From NCBI RefSeq assembly GCF_018914005.1, contig NZ_JAHMHI010000002.1, positions 37,287 through 101,286 of the forward strand: a DNA stretch of 64,000 nt, read 5' to 3'. Both the position numbers and the translations under genes were made by a program. This document shows, piece after piece, positions 55,160 through 64,000 of the stretch. The notes beneath the pieces were generated by a model. The model saw only the letters and a program-made list of their open reading frames with translations, was not told the DNA's origin and did no database searches. This DNA is from Mycoplasma zalophi. Lineage in GTDB: Bacteria > Bacillota_I > Bacilli_A > Mycoplasmatales > Metamycoplasmataceae. Positions within the stretch are counted from its first letter, which is position 1; each line of letters starts with the position of its first letter.

Positions 55160-55168
55160 TTGTTGTTT
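55148..55168 (+). terminator. Terminator-like hairpin after hsdR
   Basis: AAACAACAAT / ATTGTTGTTT palindrome overlapping the hsdR stop, with a short T run. Confidence 0.6.
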
Positions 55169-55169
55169 T

Positions 55170-55178
55170 GTGGGTTAT
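55170..55178 (+). repeat. Inverted repeat copy 1 flanking the recombinase gene
   Basis: TGTGGGTTA on the plus strand just beyond the 3' end of the recombinase gene; its reverse complement TAACCCACA lies at 56117-56125 beyond the 5' end. Confidence 0.45.
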
Positions 55179-55184
55179 GTAATA

Positions 55185-56105
55185 TTAAAATAAATTGGAT
55201 ATAGATCTCATTACAAGATCTATATCTTTATTTTCAAGCTCATTTATAATGTGAAGATAAATTTTTTCAGTTGTATTCATACTTGCATGTCCTAAACGTT
55301 TTGCAACTGATGCAATAGATACCCCAGCATATAACAAAATAGATGCATGTGTATGACGTAAACCGTGAATAGAAATTATTGGAATATTTGCTTTTTTACA
55401 ACAACGTTCTAATCTATCATTAATAGTTGAATTAAAAATACGTTCTTTAAAAACAAAAATTGGTTTATCTACTTCAAGATCTTTAATTAAAAATGCAAAT
55501 TTTGAACTAGTTAATCAATCTAATTGTATTTTTCTATTTGAAGTTTTGTTTTTAGTTAGTGCAAATCCGGTATTTTCTTTGTAATCTCAGGTTTTATTTA
55601 CACTTAAAGTTTGTCTTGTAAAATCAAAATCTTTTGGAGTAATTCCTAATGCTTCTGAAAAACGCATTCCGGTTTTTGCAACTAAAAAAATTAATCAATC
55701 AAAGTTTAATTTATCTTCTAATTTTAATTCTTTTAAAAGTAATTGTAATTCAAATTGACTTAAAAATTTTGTTTTTTTATCCCTAGGAAATTTTCCTTTA
55801 ATGACTGCTTTTCTTGTGGGATTTACTAAAATTAATCCATCATCAAAAGCATCCAAAATACAACTTTTTAAATGGTGATGAAAATCCAAAGTCGTTTGCT
55901 TTTCATGATAAACTGCATAATCATTTAATATTTTTTGATAAGTAATTCTATCAATATCACACACTCGCAAATCTGGAACCAATTTAATAAGTCAATCTAG
56001 TGTTAATTTGTATTTTGAATACGTTATATTTCTAATCGATCCTTTTTTATATATTGATATTCAATTTTCAAAGTATTTATAAAATAAAATTTCGTTTTTT
56101 TTCAT
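55185..56105 (-). CDS. Tyrosine recombinase / integrase
   Basis: A 306-aa phage-type integrase with a SAM-like N-terminal DNA-binding domain and a full catalytic set: Arg148 (TGMRFSEAL), His247 and Arg250 (HGLRHTHAS), His273 (RLGHASMNTT) and Tyr283 (EKIYLH). It should be active if expressed. In other mycoplasmas related recombinases invert surface-antigen or hsd loci. It is convergent with hsdR and divergent from recA. The gene is flanked by inverted copies of TGTGGGTTA. Ribosome site AGGAAGGA. No transposon or prophage genes are next to it. Confidence 0.92.
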
Positions 56106-56116
56106 TATTTCCTTCC

Positions 56117-56125
56117 TAACCCACA
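56117..56125 (-). repeat. Inverted repeat copy 2 flanking the recombinase gene
   Basis: TAACCCACA on the plus strand, the reverse complement of copy 1. It sits in the short region between the recombinase and recA genes. Confidence 0.45.
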
Positions 56126-56223
56126 GAAAAAAACAATGTATAATTACTATATAAAATTGTAATTATTAAAATAATTTTTTTTATTTTTTGTTGATTTTTT
56201 ACTTATTATAAGTGGAGGACAAA

Positions 56224-57204
56224 ATGGAAAAAACACAAATTGAATCTATTTTAAAAGAAATAGAAAAAAAATTCGGTAAAGAATCAATTATGTATTTAGG
56301 ACAAAAACCTAATTTAAGTTGCAAAACATTTTCAACTGGTTCACTTACAATCAATAAAGCTTTAGGAATAAATGGATGACCTAAAGGTAGAATCATAGAA
56401 ATATATGGACCAGAAAGTAGTGGAAAAACTACTTTAGCATTACATGCAATTGCAGAGGTTCAAAAAGAAGGTGGAATTGCTGCATTTATTGATGCAGAAC
56501 ATTCTATAGATCCAATTTATGCACGTAACTTGGGAGTAAAAATCGATGAATTAATTCTTTCACAGCCTGATAGTGGAGAACAAGCTCTTGAAATTGTTGA
56601 CATTTTAGCAAAATCAGGAAATATTGACTTAATTGTTGTTGACTCTGTTGCTGCATTAGTAACTGAAGCAGAACTTTCTGGCGAAATGCGTGACCAAACT
56701 ATTGGAGGTCAGGCAAGATTAATGTCAAAAGCATTAAGAAAAATTACAGCAAGTTTAGCAAAAAATGAAACTAGTGTAATTTTTATTAACCAAATAAGAG
56801 AAAAAGTGGGTGTTATTTTTGGGAATCCAGAAACAACACCAGGAGGAAAAGCTTTAAAATTCTACTCATCAATAAGAGCAGAAGTAAGAAAAGCAAGTAA
56901 TATAACTGATAACAATGAAATAAGTGGAAATACTATTAAAATTAAAATAGTAAAAAATAAACTTTCAGCACCATTTAAGACTGCTAATGTGGAAATAATT
57001 TTTTCAAAAGGAATAGATAAAACCGGTGAAATTATTGATTTAGCAGAAAAATATCAAATCTTAGTTAAAAAAGGTTCTTGATATTCATATAATGAACAAA
57101 ATATTGCACAAGGAAAATCTAATTTAAAAATTTATCTTGCACAAAATGAAGATATTTTAAAAGAAATTACTGAATTAGTGATTGAAAAAATATCAAGTGA
57201 ATAA
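56224..57204 (+). CDS. recA: Recombinase RecA
   Basis: A 326-aa RecA: Walker [10 protein letters not shown] (62-70), [10 protein letters not shown], Walker [12 protein letters not shown] and the L2/DNA-binding [16 protein letters not shown]. It drives homologous recombination and strand exchange. The N-terminal helix [12 protein letters not shown] is standard; the C-terminal acidic tail is short. The 118-bp upstream region has an 8-bp inverted repeat (ATAATTAC/GTAATTAT at 56140-56147 and 56159-56166) and a T-rich element similar to those before stable RNAs. Ribosome site GTGGAGG. Divergent from the recombinase gene. Confidence 0.97.
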
Positions 57205-57259
57205 ATAAAATATCTTATTATGAAATATTATTATAATTTTAAATTATAATCATATTATT

Positions 57260-58075
57260 ATGTATGAAAAAAATAGTGATGAAGAAATTAATGTAGTATT
57301 TTTCGGAGATATTTTTGGAGATCCAGGTATCAATGTAGTCAAAAAATATATGGATGAAATAAAAGCGAAATATAATCCTGATTTTTTGATAGCACAAGCA
57401 GAAAATGTTTCTGGAAGAAAAGGTTTTAGACCTGAAGAATATCAAAAACTAAAAGACATTGGAATTAATGCATTTACTTTAGGGAATCACGTTTGAGCAG
57501 AAGAATCAATTAAATATATTATTGATAATGATGATATAATAAGACCCGCAAATATAAAAAATACATATCCAGGAAGCGGATATCGTGAATTTAAGGTAAA
57601 AAATTTTACTATAGGAATTGTATCTATTATGGGTATTCAATTTAATATTTTATTGAATCCTTGAAATGAAGAATCTGCAGATGATTTTTTTGCAAAAATA
57701 GATGAAATTTTAAATGATCATCACCCTGATTTTGTAATTATTGATTTTCATGGTGAAACAACAAGCGAAAAAAATGTTTTTTCTCTTTATTGTGATGGAA
57801 AAGTATCAGCTGTTTTAGGAACTCATACCCACGTTCAAACAAACGATGCAAGAATTTTACCTAATGGAACTTACTATTGTACTGATGTTGGAATGTGTGG
57901 ACCTCATAATTCAGCAATTGGTGCAAATTACAAAGAGGTTTATGAAAAAATGCGTTATGGATCAAGAGCAAAATTCCAAATTTCTCCAAATTCATGTCAC
58001 ATTAATGCTATTTATTTTAAATTGACAAAAGATAAAAATAAACAAGAAATAAAATTAATAAATATTATAGAATAA
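57260..58075 (+). CDS. ymdB: YmdB-family metallophosphoesterase
   Basis: A 271-aa protein of the YmdB/TIGR00282 family. Metal-site motifs: VVFFGDIFGDPG, QAENVSGRKGF, TLGNHVW (W is TGA), DFHGETTSEK and LGTHTHVQT. In B. subtilis YmdB hydrolyses 2',3'-cyclic nucleotides and affects biofilm and RNase Y-linked control. It follows recA after a short spacer; TATAAT at 57245-57250 is 9 nt before ATG with no ribosome site, so it is near-leaderless. Confidence 0.9.
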
Positions 58076-58089
58076 GGACTTTATACTTT

Positions 58090-58497
58090 ATGAACTCGAT
58101 TAATAAAATTAAAAAAACCGTTAATTTTTCATATGATAGGATGCAAAAAAGAATGGAATATATAACAGTTTTATATCAATGTGAACTTTTTAAAATTGAT
58201 ATAAATACTGAAAAAATTTTTAATGATCTTACTATCAATGAAAATAAAGTAGAAACAATAGAAAAATTAAAAAATACTTTACCAAAAATTAAAAATTTAT
58301 TGCAATTAGCCACAAATGATCGATTATGAGAACAAATTGAACCATTAGTAAGAGCAATTTTAATTTATGGAGTTTTTGAAATGAGTTTTAATGATCCTGC
58401 CTTGGTTATCAATGAAATGATAAACATTACAAAAATATATAGTCCAGGTAATACATATAAATTTGTTAATAGTATTTTAGATAAATTTAAAAAATAA
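58090..58497 (+). CDS. nusB: Transcription antitermination factor NusB
   Basis: A 135-aa all-helical protein matching NusB: MQKRMEYITVLYQCELF at the start, NDRLWEQIEPLVRAILIYGVFEM and PALVINEMINITKIYSPGNTYKFVNSILD at the end, the family's most conserved part. NusB with NusE binds boxA of rRNA leaders; a boxA-like element is present at 63877. It is 14 nt after ymdB. Confidence 0.9.
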
Positions 58498-58498
58498 T

Positions 58499-58996
58499 AT
58501 GACACAAGAAAACATTAAAAAAATTAACAATAACATCAGAAAACTTAAATTATTACTATATACAAATCCAAAGTCATTAAAATATATATCACGTTTTAAA
58601 CATAAACAAATGCAATTTTTAGTTTCAAAAATATTTTTGCTTTTTGAAAGTTCAGTTTCTTTAAATGAATTAATAAAAATTGAATATGAATTGTTAGAAA
58701 AAAACTTTTTAAAAGATATGTATGTTGATATTTTTATGGACAACAAATCTACTTTTAATGAACAATTTATAAATTGCAAATGAGAAAGTTTTGCAAAATT
58801 CCTTTATTATATTTTTCAAACTTCAACTTACTTTTATGATAAAAAACATAAAGTTCCTAACATTTTTATTATTGGTGGTGAAACCACTATGAACGAAGAA
58901 AAACGTAGACTTTTTAACGAATTTTCTGAAAGTTTAGAAAAAGCAAGTAGTAACTTTAATTTTTATGTAAAGCAAATATTAAAATGAGTAAAATAG
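58499..58996 (+). CDS. Conserved-looking hypothetical protein, 165 aa
   Basis: An unrecognised protein that starts MTQENIKKINNNIRKLK, 1 nt after nusB, and overlaps tlyA by 13 bp, so it is in the operon. It is rich in Lys, Asn, Phe and Tyr, mostly helical, with basic SRFKHKQMQFLVSKIF and aromatic KWESFAKFLYYIFQTSTYFY segments, and has no signal peptide or clear membrane segment. It may be an RNA- or ribosome-associated helper given its neighbours NusB and TlyA. This is inference from position only. Confidence 0.7.
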
Positions 58997-59721
58997 TCAA
59001 GAAAAGATTAGATATTATTGTAAGTGAAAAATTTGAATTTACAATTTTAGAAGCTGAAATGCAAATAAGAAGCGGAAATATTTTAGTAAATAGTGACAAA
59101 ATATTTTTACCTTCCTTGAAATTTTCAGAAGATTCTAAAATTGAAATAATAAATCAAAAGGAATATGTATCAAGAGGATCTTATAAACTTTTAAAAGCAA
59201 TTAAAGAATTTAAAATTAATCCAAAAGATTTTGTGTGTTTAGATATTGGTGCAAGTACTGGTGGATTTGTTGATGTTTTATTAAAACACAATGCAAAAAA
59301 AGTTTATGCAGTAGATGTAGGAAAAGCCCAATTACATAATTCACTAATTAATAATGAAAAAGTAGTAAATTATGAAAAGACTAATGTAAAAGATTTAAAT
59401 CTTAGTTATTTTAATGAAGAATTAGATTTAATAACTTGTGATGTTAGTTTTATTAGTTTAAAATATGTTTTTAGTGTTGCAAAAAATTTATTAAATCCAC
59501 AAAAGCAAATAGTAGTTTTAATCAAACCACAATTTGAAGCTTCTTCAAAATATGTTGAAGCAGGTGGATATGTTGATGAACAATATCATCCTTATTTAAT
59601 TGAAAAAGTTAAAGGTTTTGCATTAGAAAACCAATTTCAATTTAACAATATAGAAAAAAGTCCAATTGCAGGAAATAAATCAAAAAATATTGAATATCTT
59701 GCACTATTTACAAAAATATAA
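58984..59721 (+). CDS. tlyA: TlyA-family rRNA 2'-O-methyltransferase
   Basis: A 245-aa protein: an N-terminal S4 RNA-binding domain (KKRLDIIVSEKFEFTI, RSGNILVNSDKI) then a FtsJ-like methyltransferase with SAM site VCLDIGASTGGFVDVLL and VSFISLKY and KPQFEA motifs. TlyA methylates 16S and 23S rRNA 2'-hydroxyls in some bacteria; older annotation as a hemolysin is unproven. It overlaps the preceding gene by 13 bp and touches the sufS region. Confidence 0.9.
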   Translation: MSKIVKKRLDIIVSEKFEFTILEAEMQIRSGNILVNSDKIFLPSLKFSEDSKIEIINQKEYVSRGSYKLLKAIKEFKINPKDFVCLDIGASTGGFVDVLLKHNAKKVYAVDVGKAQLHNSLINNEKVVNYEKTNVKDLNLSYFNEELDLITCDVSFISLKYVFSVAKNLLNPQKQIVVLIKPQFEASSKYVEAGGYVDEQYHPYLIEKVKGFALENQFQFNNIEKSPIAGNKSKNIEYLALFTKI

Positions 59722-59735
59722 TGAAAGGTGAAAAT

Positions 59736-60893
59736 ATGAATTATAAGAATCGTTTTCCAATGTTAGTAAATAATCCAGATTTAGTTTACTTTGATAATGG
59801 TGCATTAGCATTAAAACCGGATTTAGTTTGTGAAGCGGGAAATGATTTTTATACCAAATATTCAATATCAACCAGAACAAAAGATTCTAAATTAGGATTA
59901 AAAACAAGCGCATTTATAACACAAACAAGACAAAAATTAGCTTCATTAGTTGATGCTGATGAAAAAAATGTTATTTTTACATCAGGTTCAACAGAGAGCT
60001 TAAATCAAATAGCTATGATGGTAGCTGATATAGTTGAAGATGGCGACGAAATATTATTTTCTTTATTTAACCACGCTTCTAATGTTCTCCCTTTCTTTTA
60101 CTATTTACAAAATAAAAATGTTACTTACAAATATTTTTCAGATCAAATTGAATTATTAAATATGATTAATCCAAAAACAAAAATTATTTGTTTAAGTCAA
60201 ATTACAAATAATTTTAATGTTAAGTATGATTTAGATGAAATTTATAAATTGTGTAAAGAAAATGAAGTGTTTTTAATAAATGATGCTGCTCAAGCAATTG
60301 CATATAAAAAAGTTACAATAAAAAATTGTGATGCAATAATTATGTCGGCTAATAAATTTTATGGTCCTACAGGATTGGGTTCTATGATTTTTTCAAAACG
60401 ACTTTATAATAAATTAAGACCTAAAAAATTTGGTGGTGGAGCTTCAAAATATCTAAATTACACAGATGTATTATCACCACTTGCTTTTGAAGCAGGTACA
60501 CAAAATTTTGCAGGAATATTTCAATTAAATTCAGCGCTTGATTTTGTAAATGAAATCGGACTTGATAATATAAATAAAAAAGTTACTGAAATTTCTTATT
60601 ATTTACATAATAAATTAAAAGAACTTGAAAATATTGTTTTATATTCTAAACCAGGTGATGTAATTTGCTTGTTTAATGTAAAAAATGTAGCAAGTCAAGA
60701 TGTTGCAAGTTATTTGGGTAATAATTCAATTTATGTAAGAAGTGGAACTTTTTGTGCATGATTTATGGAAAATATAAGCGAAGTAAAAGGCACTTATGTA
60801 AGAGTTTCATTAGGATTTTATAATGATGAATCAGATGTTAATAAATTAATTGATAAATTAAAAACAGGGGGTGATTTTCTTGACTACTTATAG
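59736..60893 (+). CDS. sufS: Cysteine desulfurase
   Basis: A 385-aa PLP enzyme that releases sulfur from cysteine for Fe-S clusters and thiolated tRNAs. The PLP lysine is in SANKFYGPTGLG and the persulfide Cys in VRSGTFCAW. VYFDNGALALKP and FTSGSTESLNQIA are conserved. The start at 59736 is chosen because AAAGGTG lies 8 nt upstream; the ATG at 59721 overlaps the tlyA stop and has no such site. Followed by sufU. Confidence 0.92.
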
Positions 60894-61308
60894 TAATTTA
60901 GAAAAAAGAGAAATAATTTATTCACATTATGAAAAACCAAACAATTTTTCGGAATATAAAGATGCAAAAAGCATTTTAGATCATTCTAATACAGGGTGCG
61001 CTGATAATTTGGTTTTAAATGTAGAAGTTGAAAACAACATTTTAAAAAATGCAACTTTTAATGGTATCGGTTGTTCAATTTTTATGGCTGCAAGCGATAT
61101 TATGATCGATATTTTAAAAAATAAAACTATCAATGAAATTAAATTAATAATTAATGAATATGAAAATATGATTTTCAATTCAAAAATTAATAATCCCGAT
61201 ATATTAGGAGATTTAATTATTTTTGAAAATGTAAGAGTTCATATGAATCGTGTTGAATGTGCAACTATTATTTCTAGATCATTTAAAAAAGCTCTAAATA
61301 TTGAATAA
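60880..61308 (+). CDS. sufU: Fe-S cluster scaffold / sulfur acceptor, probable TTG start
   Basis: A 142-aa IscU/SufU protein with the three ligand cysteines: TGCADNLV, IGCSIFMAASD and ECATIISRS. It accepts sulfur from SufS. The start is placed at TTG 60880 because the run GGGGGTGAT (60867-60875), a near-perfect ribosome site, lies just before it. It begins within the last codons of sufS, so the two are coupled. A GTG at 60871 inside the ribosome site is less likely. Confidence 0.9.
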   Translation: MTTYSNLEKREIIYSHYEKPNNFSEYKDAKSILDHSNTGCADNLVLNVEVENNILKNATFNGIGCSIFMAASDIMIDILKNKTINEIKLIINEYENMIFNSKINNPDILGDLIIFENVRVHMNRVECATIISRSFKKALNIE

Positions 61309-62542
61309 GCAAATTATTTTTCATATCGACATGGATTCATTTTTTGTAAGTTGTGAAAGGATAGTAAAAGAAGAATTAAGAAATGCTCCTGTTGCCATAG
61401 CAAAAGATACAAAAAGATCAATTGCATCCGCTTTAAGTTATGAGGCAAAAAAATTAGGAGCAAAAGTTGGTATGCCTGTTTATCAATTAAAAACTTTGAT
61501 ACCTAATATTATTCTTGTAAAACCTAATTTACCATTTTATAACTTAATTAGTAATCGAATTTTTGATTATATATATAATAATGTAACAAAAGATTTAGAA
61601 ATATATAGTATAGATGAATGCTATATCGATATGAGTTTAAAAGTTAAAAATTTTGAAGATGCTTATAACGAAGCTAAAAAAATTCAAGAACAAATTAAAA
61701 AAGTATTTAAAATACCGTGTTCAATTGGGATAAGTTACAATAAATTTCTTGCAAAAATGTCAACTAACTTAGCAAAACCTCATGGTATATTAATTACTAA
61801 AAAAGAAGATATAAAAAAACATTTTTACAAATTACCTATTAATGATTTTTTTGGAATTGGAAAACACAATACTCAAAAATTAATAAGTGAAGGTATTAAT
61901 ACTATTGAAGATTTTGTAAATTATGATAATTTTAATATTTTAAAAAAACATTTAGGAAATAATTTTTGATCTCTTAAACAGCAAATTTCAGGTAATGACG
62001 TAGTAAAAAAAGAAAAAATCATGACAACTGTTAAATCTATTGGCAATAGTTTAACCTTTGAAATGGATAATTTATTTATTGCAGAAGATATTTTAAGACA
62101 ATTGCGTTATTTATCTTTTAAAGTTGCTGAGAGATTAAAATCAAATAATAATTTTGGTTCTATTGTAAAATTATCATTACGACAAATAGATGGAACATGA
62201 ATTTCTTTTCAACAAAACATTCATGATAATATTTTTGATTTTGAAGATATTTATAAACAAATAAGTAGTTTGTTTTGGGAACATTGAAATGAAAATCCAC
62301 TTCGGGGAGTTGGAGTAACTGTAGCACAATTAAAATCATATGGTGATATGAGTTTAGATCTTTTTCAAAAAAGAAAAGAGCAAACTCCTAAAGAAATAGT
62401 CAACAATATTAATTATATGTTTAATAAGAAAGTTCTGCAAATAGCAAAAGATTTACAAAATAAAGATAAATCTAAAATTAGTAATACAAAATTTGTAAAT
62501 GAAACTTATAAAAATGTTGCAAAAAATAAAATAAAAATATAA
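61301..62542 (+). CDS. dinB: Y-family DNA polymerase (Pol IV type), probable TTG start
   Basis: A 413-aa translesion polymerase. Catalytic motifs FHIDMDSFFVSCE and YSIDECYIDMSL carry the acidic residues; RSIASALSYEAKKLG, SYNKFLAKMSTNLAKP and the HhH FFGIGKHNTQKL follow. The little-finger domain is also present. The only start that includes the catalytic Asp is TTG at 61301, 8 bp inside sufU; no ATG exists earlier in the frame. It follows sufU without a gap, which is an unusual partner. Confidence 0.92.
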
Positions 62543-62552
62543 GTGAGGAAAT

Positions 62553-63626
62553 ATGAAGATAGGTTTATATGGTGGAACTTTTGATCCAATAACAAAAGGA
62601 CATATTAAAATTGCTAAACATGCAATTGAAAATTTAAGTCTAGATAAATTAATTTTTATTCCAGCTTATATTAATCCTTTTAAAACAAAACAAAAATCTG
62701 TTGATTGTAACCATAGATTTAACATGATAAATCTTATTTTAGAAGATAAGATGGAAGTTAGTGCGTTTGAAATCAACAAAAAAGGTCCTTCATATACAAT
62801 CGAAACTTTAAAATACTTTAAAAATAAATTTCCTAATGATGAATTATTCTTTTTATTTGGCTCAGATAATTTAAATTCAATCAATAAATGAAAAAACATT
62901 GATGAATTTAAGAATTTTGCGCAATTAGTTTGTTATCGTCGTTCTAATAATATAAATAAAATAAATTTAAAAAAATATAATATAAAAATGATGAATAATA
63001 CTTTATATAATTTTTCTTCTACTACATATAGGCAAGGTAATATATCTATGGTTACAAAAGAAGTTCAAAATTATATAGCAAACAATTATTTATATTTAGA
63101 AGATATTTTAAGAAATACATTATCAGTTAATAGATATAAACATTCAAAACAAGCAGCAGATTTTGCTTTAAAATTAGCAGATCATTTAAATTATTCTAAA
63201 AAAGTAGCATATTATGCAGGATTACTTCATGATATTACAAAAGAATGAACTATTGATCAACATCGTAATTTTCTAAAAAGATATAATATTGATGAAAAAA
63301 AAATAGAAGATCATCAACTTCATCAAAAAACAGGGTATTTATATTTAAAAAATGTTTTACTAATAAAAAATTCTCAAATATTAAAAGCAATTGAATATCA
63401 CACTACATTAAATTACTCTATGCCTACATTATCTAAGATAGTTTATGTAGCTGACAAAATATGTGCCGGCAGAGCTTGAGAAGGTATACAAGAGTACCGT
63501 AAATTAGTATTTTTAAATTTTGATGAAGGTTATAAAAAGCTAGTTTTAAAAATCTGAAATCACTACAAAGAAAACAATTATTCTTTAACTGAAGAACAAA
63601 ATAATATATATAAAAAAAATATATAA
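62553..63626 (+). CDS. nadD: NadD-YqeK fusion
   Basis: A 357-aa two-domain protein. Residues 1-~170 are nicotinate mononucleotide adenylyltransferase (GLYGGTFDPITKGHI, KGPSYTIETLKY, FLFGSDNL), making deamido-NAD. Residues ~175-357 are an HD-domain hydrolase of the YqeK family (HSKQAADFALKLA, YYAGLLHDITKEW), which splits Ap4A in relatives. In many Firmicutes these are adjacent genes; fusion occurs in mycoplasmas. Ribosome site GTGAGGA. A terminator follows and the rRNA operon begins. Confidence 0.92.
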
Positions 63627-63656
63627 AAAAAGGCAAGTAATTTTACTTGCTTTTAA
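63627..63656 (+). terminator. Terminator after nadD-yqeK
   Basis: GCAAGTAA / TTACTTGC hairpin followed by TTTT. Confidence 0.8.
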
Positions 63657-63662
63657 TTTATT

Positions 63663-63892
63663 TATGATATGATTATAGGGCAAGTAAATTTCTATATATT
63701 ACTTAAAAAATCCAAGACAACAATTTAAAAAAATTATTTTTTTTAAAAATTAAATATAAAATATGATATGATTAATTAGCAAGTAATTGATCCACAAATA
63801 ATTTACAAAAAAATTATTTTTTTTAAAAAATTTTGAATTATTGTAGTATAATTTTATTTGCAAATTATGTAAAATAGTTCTTTGAAAACTGG
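63663..63892 (+). promoter_or_regulatory. rRNA operon promoter region with tandem repeats and boxA
   Basis: Two 25-nt near-copies beginning TATGATATGATTA and ending GCAAGTAA lie at 63663-63687 and 63762-63786. Two AAATTATTTTTTTTAAA tracts (about 63731 and 63809) precede the second copy and a third -10 box (TATAAT at 63847-63852). GTTCTTTGAAAACTGG (63877-63892) matches a boxA-like antitermination site that NusB could bind. Confidence 0.75.
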
Positions 63893-63923
63893 ATATAAAT
63901 ACCATAAATCGTCAATTCAATTT

Positions 63924-64000
<77 letters not shown>

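Noticed and set aside
55185..56105. Prophage or integrative element
   Set aside because: Only the recombinase is present; flanking genes are hsdR and recA, with no phage structural, conjugation or transposase genes.

Overview
This is a stretch of a mollicute (Mycoplasma-type) chromosome. The DNA is very AT-rich. Dozens of conserved proteins read through in-frame TGA codons at positions where their families have tryptophan (UvrA, Lgt, ProS, HsdR, OppA and others), so the organism uses genetic code 4. Many genes look broken under the standard code, but I found no real frameshift in a housekeeping gene. An arginine deiminase pathway very like that of arginine-hydrolysing mycoplasmas, a p37/p29/p69-type transporter, an Opp system and a NadD-YqeK fusion point to the Mycoplasmopsis/Metamycoplasma lineage. 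This assignment is inference; no species is claimed.

Layout. 1-5 kb: the end of a DUF2779-type nuclease gene, four tRNAs, a PgsA-like enzyme with a degenerate active site, a DEDD-like exonuclease and a MATE exporter. 4.7-13 kb: uvrA, lgt, trxB, two tRNAs, an AhpD-like protein, proS, trxA, a HAD phosphatase and two tRNAs. 13.3-16.6 kb: three small SLATT/DUF4231-like membrane proteins on the minus strand, divergent from hrcA-grpE behind a CIRCE-like operator. 16.6-21.9 kb: two tRNAs, a pure MORN-like repeat protein, truB-HAD-ribF, rpsO, tRNA-Lys and glyA. 22-26.2 kb: a MarR regulator with a probable AUU start and a palindromic operator, two tandem luciferase-like flavin monooxygenases and an APC permease. 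26.2-27.4 kb: rpmE, a surface nuclease lipoprotein and RpoE (delta). 27.8-33 kb: the arginine deiminase cluster arcA-arcD-arcB-arcC, then nox. 34.7-39 kb: a p37-type lipoprotein, its ATPase and its permease. 39-41 kb: NrnA-type phosphoesterase, dCMP deaminase and two leader-RNA-like intergenic regions. 41-51 kb: oppABCDF and a membrane protein. 51-56 kb: tpiA, an hsdR without adjacent hsdM/hsdS, and a tyrosine recombinase. 56-64 kb: recA, ymdB, nusB, an unknown gene, tlyA, sufS, sufU, dinB, nadD-yqeK, then rRNA promoters and the first bases of 16S rRNA.

How it works together. Energy would come from arginine (ArcD exchanges arginine for ornithine; ArcA, ArcB and ArcC make ATP) and from glycolysis (TpiA), with Nox handling NADH and oxygen. 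Peptides and another small ligand enter through the Opp and p37-type ABC systems. TrxA/TrxB, the AhpD-like protein and possibly the flavin monooxygenases manage redox stress. RecA, UvrA, Pol IV and the nucleases cover DNA repair and nucleotide scavenging.

Regulatory layer. Several genes look leaderless, with a -10 box only 6-9 nt before the ATG. Stable-RNA promoters share an AAATTATTTTTTTT-like element. Candidate operators or attenuators lie before hrcA, marR, arcB, the dCMP deaminase gene, rpsO and opp. The two leader regions at 40.6-41.1 kb are the strongest candidates for undescribed biology.
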